Source: Nannocystaceae bacterium
Lineage (GTDB): Bacteria; Myxococcota_A; Polyangia; Nannocystales; Nannocystaceae
DNA length: 5,826 bases
Reading direction: 5' to 3'
Assembly (NCBI GenBank): GCA_016763875.1
Contig: JAESSZ010000188.1
Span: 1-5,826 of the forward strand
Under the pieces are notes generated by a model. That model made no database searches, had not been told where the DNA came from, and saw only the letters and a program-made list of their open reading frames with translations. The position numbers and the translations under genes are program-made. Shown here piece after piece: positions 3,805 through 5,826 of this stretch; position 1 is the first letter of the stretch; the number at the start of each line of letters is the position of its first letter.

Positions 3805-5550
3805 ATGTACATTCTTGGACTATCGACGATGACGGAGTCGGCTGCGTGCCTGATGCGCGATGGCCAGGTGGTGGCCGCGGCCGAAGAAGAACGCTTCACG
3901 CGGGTGAAACACGAAGGCGGGTTTCCCTACCGCGCGATTGAGTTTGTCCTGTCGGTCGAAGGCCTGCAATTGGCCGATATCGACCATCTGGCGGTGTATT
4001 GGGATCCCTACAACCTTGGTCATCGGCTGCGCTACATGGCCCAAACCATGGTCCGTCACCCGGTGACCTTCGCCCAGAAGCTACGGCGCGCCGCGGCGGT
4101 TATGAGTGGAGGAGCGGCGCACGGCCAAGACGCCGGATGGGGCAGCCTGTTCAAGGTCGGCAAGCTTCTCGACGATCGTTTTGGCACGGTGCCCAAGCGC
4201 ATCCACTATCTCGACCATCACCAGTGCCACATGGCCAGCTGCTACTACGCAACGCCGTGGGAAGAGGCGGCACTGTTGGTGATGGACGGTGCGGGCGAGG
4301 CGGCATGCACGACCTGGGGGCTCGGTCGCGGCAACGTCATCGAGACCATCGACGCCCACAACCTGCCGCACTCGCTGGGTCACTACTACTCCGCGGTCAC
4401 GGGTTACCTCGGGTTCAAGATGCTCGATGGCGAGTACAAACTCATGGGGCTGTCGGCGTACGGGGAAGCCTCAGGCGCGCCTTGGATTCGCGACAACTTC
4501 CTGAGGACCGTGGCGCCAGGTCGCTATCATCTGGAGACCGAGGTGCTGGACTATCACCGCGGTCTGCAGGGTCGGTTCGATGGTGCTTTTGCCGACCATT
4601 TTGGCCCGCCGCGGGAGCAGCACGACGATGCGCCGTTTACCGACGTGCATCGCGAGATCGCATCGTCCGCCCAACGGGCCTACGAAGACGTCGTGCTCGA
4701 CATGGCGAAGATTCTGCAGCGAAACACGGGCTTTCGCCGACTCGGCATCGCGGGCGGGTGTGGCCTCAACTGCCTCGCCAACGGAAAGATCATTCGCGAA
4801 GGGGTGTTCGAAGAGATCTACGTGCCTCCGGTGCCCAATGACTCAGGAGGTGCCCTGGGAGCGGCGTTGCTGCTGTACGGCCAGTTGAGTGGAAAGCGCC
4901 CCGAGCCCATCGTGCACGCGCAGTTTGGGCCGGAGTTTTCAGACGAGGAGATTGGCGCTGCCATTGCGGCCTCGCCCGGGGTAACGGCCCAACGTATCGA
5001 AACCGAGGACGCGCTGGTGGAGCGCGCGGCCTCGGCATTGAGTGGTGGCGAGCTGCTGGCGTGGTTTCAGGGGCGCATGGAATACGGCCCGCGTGCCTTG
5101 GGGAGTCGGTCGTTTCTCGCCGACCCTCGAAGCGAGGACGTGGTCGAGCACATGAACGCTAAGATCAAAAAACGCGAGAAGTTCCGGCCGTTCGCGCCCT
5201 CGGTTAAGGCGGAGCGGGCGGCAGACTACTTCGAGTTGTCGCAGCCATCGCCATTCATGACGATCGTCGTCAAGGTTCGGCCGGACAAGGCCGCCGAGGT
5301 GCCTGCGATTGTGCACGCGGACGGAACCGCGCGACCGCAAACCGTCGACCGCGAACACTGCCCACGGTACTGGGCGCTCATCGATCGCTTCGAGGCCAAG
5401 ACGGGCGTGCCGATGTTGCTCAACACCAGCTTCAACATCCAAGAACCGATCGTCTGCAACCCCGACGAAGCGTTGGCGACGTTTGGCAAGTCCGGAGTGG
5501 ACGCGCTGGTGCTGGGCAATTACTGGGTGACTCGTCGGGCCGAGCCGTAG
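3805..5550 (+). CDS. NodU/CmcH-family O-carbamoyltransferase
   Basis: A 581-residue enzyme that is expected to use carbamoyl phosphate and ATP to form carbamoyl-adenylate and pass the carbamoyl group to a hydroxyl of a sugar. The N-terminal half is the Kae1-like domain: ILGLSTMTESAACLMRDG (3-20), AAAEEERFTRVKHEGGFP (24-41), and the metal site H138-x-x-x-H142 in DHHQCHMAS. It also shows VMDGAGE with D161 (159-165), GGCGLNCLANG (317-327) and PNDSGGALGAAL (344-355, D346). The C-terminal half is the YrdC-like domain: FQGRMEYGPRALGSRS (421-436), KFRPFAPSV (459-467) and LLNTSFN (538-544). Length and order are complete. One deviation is that the first motif reads TMTES where many family members have a His-Asp pair. 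Start ATG 3805 gives the family N-terminus, but the Shine-Dalgarno is weak. It follows the deacetylase by 63 bp and is likely to decorate the same glycan; an antibiotic or Nod-factor role is less likely without synthase genes nearby. Confidence 0.9.
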   Translation: MYILGLSTMTESAACLMRDGQVVAAAEEERFTRVKHEGGFPYRAIEFVLSVEGLQLADIDHLAVYWDPYNLGHRLRYMAQTMVRHPVTFAQKLRRAAAVMSGGAAHGQDAGWGSLFKVGKLLDDRFGTVPKRIHYLDHHQCHMASCYYATPWEEAALLVMDGAGEAACTTWGLGRGNVIETIDAHNLPHSLGHYYSAVTGYLGFKMLDGEYKLMGLSAYGEASGAPWIRDNFLRTVAPGRYHLETEVLDYHRGLQGRFDGAFADHFGPPREQHDDAPFTDVHREIASSAQRAYEDVVLDMAKILQRNTGFRRLGIAGGCGLNCLANGKIIREGVFEEIYVPPVPNDSGGALGAALLLYGQLSGKRPEPIVHAQFGPEFSDEEIGAAIAASPGVTAQRIETEDALVERAASALSGGELLAWFQGRMEYGPRALGSRSFLADPRSEDVVEHMNAKIKKREKFRPFAPSVKAERAADYFELSQPSPFMTIVVKVRPDKAAEVPAIVHADGTARPQTVDREHCPRYWALIDRFEAKTGVPMLLNTSFNIQEPIVCNPDEALATFGKSGVDALVLGNYWVTRRAEP

Positions 5551-5553
5551 ACG

Positions 5554-5573
5554 ACTGGGCGACTACTGGGCGA
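5554..5573 (+). repeat. Short direct repeat ACTGGGCGA at the convergent gene ends
   Basis: ACTGGGCGA occurs at 5554-5562 and again at 5565-5573, spanning the 12-bp gap and the stop codon of the minus-strand gene. A related TACTGGGTGACT is at 5520-5531. It could be a small slippage duplication; no function is evident. Confidence 0.35.
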
Positions 5574-5826
5574 GCTTGGCCCGGGCTTCACCCAGCAACG
5601 CGACCAGCGCCTCGCGGGCGCCGACCTTGCTCGAGATCGCCTTGGGAAACGCGACGCGCACCGGCCGAGGCCCGTCCGCTGTGATCGCCGACATCTCGAA
5701 GCCGTAGCGGTCGATCCCCGTCATCGTCGCTTCCGTGATCTCGCCCGCCTTCGAGAACGCGCGGCAGTACAGGGGCATCGCGTTGGCGTGGTCCTGATTC
5801 ATGTGCTCGAGGATCCCGGTGGCGAA
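5563..5826 (-). CDS. C-terminal part of a DUF2470-type protein (pyridoxamine-phosphate-oxidase/HugZ-like context), 5' end outside the window
   Basis: The minus-strand frame is open to the right edge and reads FATGILEHMNQDHANAMPLYC; the internal ATG at 5802 is therefore unlikely to be the start. The visible 87 residues show the pattern of DUF2470 domains: an H-M-N-x-D-H start, a helix ending in YCRAF, then the strands ATMTGIDRYGFEMSA and RPVRVAFPKAI, and a final helix REALVALLGEARAKLAQ. This domain usually sits at the C-terminus of flavin-binding split-barrel proteins, including HugZ-type haem-degrading enzymes, or stands alone. Which of these applies cannot be told because the N-terminal part lies beyond the edge. 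It converges on the carbamoyltransferase with 12 bases between the stops and appears functionally unrelated to it. Confidence 0.78.
   Translation of the reverse strand, partial: FATGILEHMNQDHANAMPLYCRAFSKAGEITEATMTGIDRYGFEMSAITADGPRPVRVAFPKAISSKVGAREALVALLGEARAKLAQ

Noticed and set aside
3999..4841. 280-residue + strand frame inside the carbamoyltransferase
   Set aside because: It is a +1-type shadow rich in Arg/Gly/Pro; the main frame carries every family motif without a break.
5566..5595. CTGGG...CCCAG imperfect stem as terminator of the carbamoyltransferase
   Set aside because: Only 5 bp pair at the base with a mismatched interior and no T-run; it also lies wholly inside the coding sequence of the convergent gene.

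Overview
This is a GC-rich, densely packed chromosomal stretch from a Gram-negative-type bacterium. Two proteins carry export signals, and the genes encode surface-glycan enzymes of a Gram-negative style. The base composition and the flavour of the proteins would fit Myxococcota or a related high-GC proteobacterial group, but no marker in the window fixes the taxon. I see no mobile element, CRISPR array, tRNA, rRNA or phage gene.

Left part (1-1231). The C-terminal part of an unrecognised protein on the + strand enters from the left edge. It meets, tail to tail, a two-gene minus-strand operon. The first gene of that operon encodes a small, very basic, membrane-anchored or Tat-exported protein with an exact 17-residue repeat built on LxxTG. 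The second, joined by an ATGA overlap, encodes a secreted protein with a proline-rich linker and two cysteines. I cannot assign a function to either, and the pair is the best candidate here for something undescribed.

Middle (1232-1672). A short divergent spacer separates that operon from a small HPF/RaiA-family (ribosome hibernation) gene on the + strand. A compact cluster of inverted GCTACGG repeats with an extended -10-like motif then leads into the glycan genes.

Right part (1673-5550). Three + strand genes probably act on one glycan: a GT4 glycosyltransferase (WbuB-like), a CE4 polysaccharide deacetylase of the type found in XrtA/exosortase exopolysaccharide loci (translationally coupled by ATGA), and a NodU/CmcH-family O-carbamoyltransferase. 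The third is separated from the first two by a 9-bp hairpin and has its own promoter-like motif. A plausible reading is that a sugar is added, an N-acetyl group is removed, and a hydroxyl is carbamoylated, giving a decorated surface or secreted polysaccharide. No polymerase, flippase, exosortase or PEP-CTERM protein lies in the window, so the pathway is incomplete here.

Right edge (5563-5826). The C-terminal part of a DUF2470-type protein (pyridoxamine-phosphate-oxidase/HugZ-like context) lies on the minus strand, convergent with the carbamoyltransferase.
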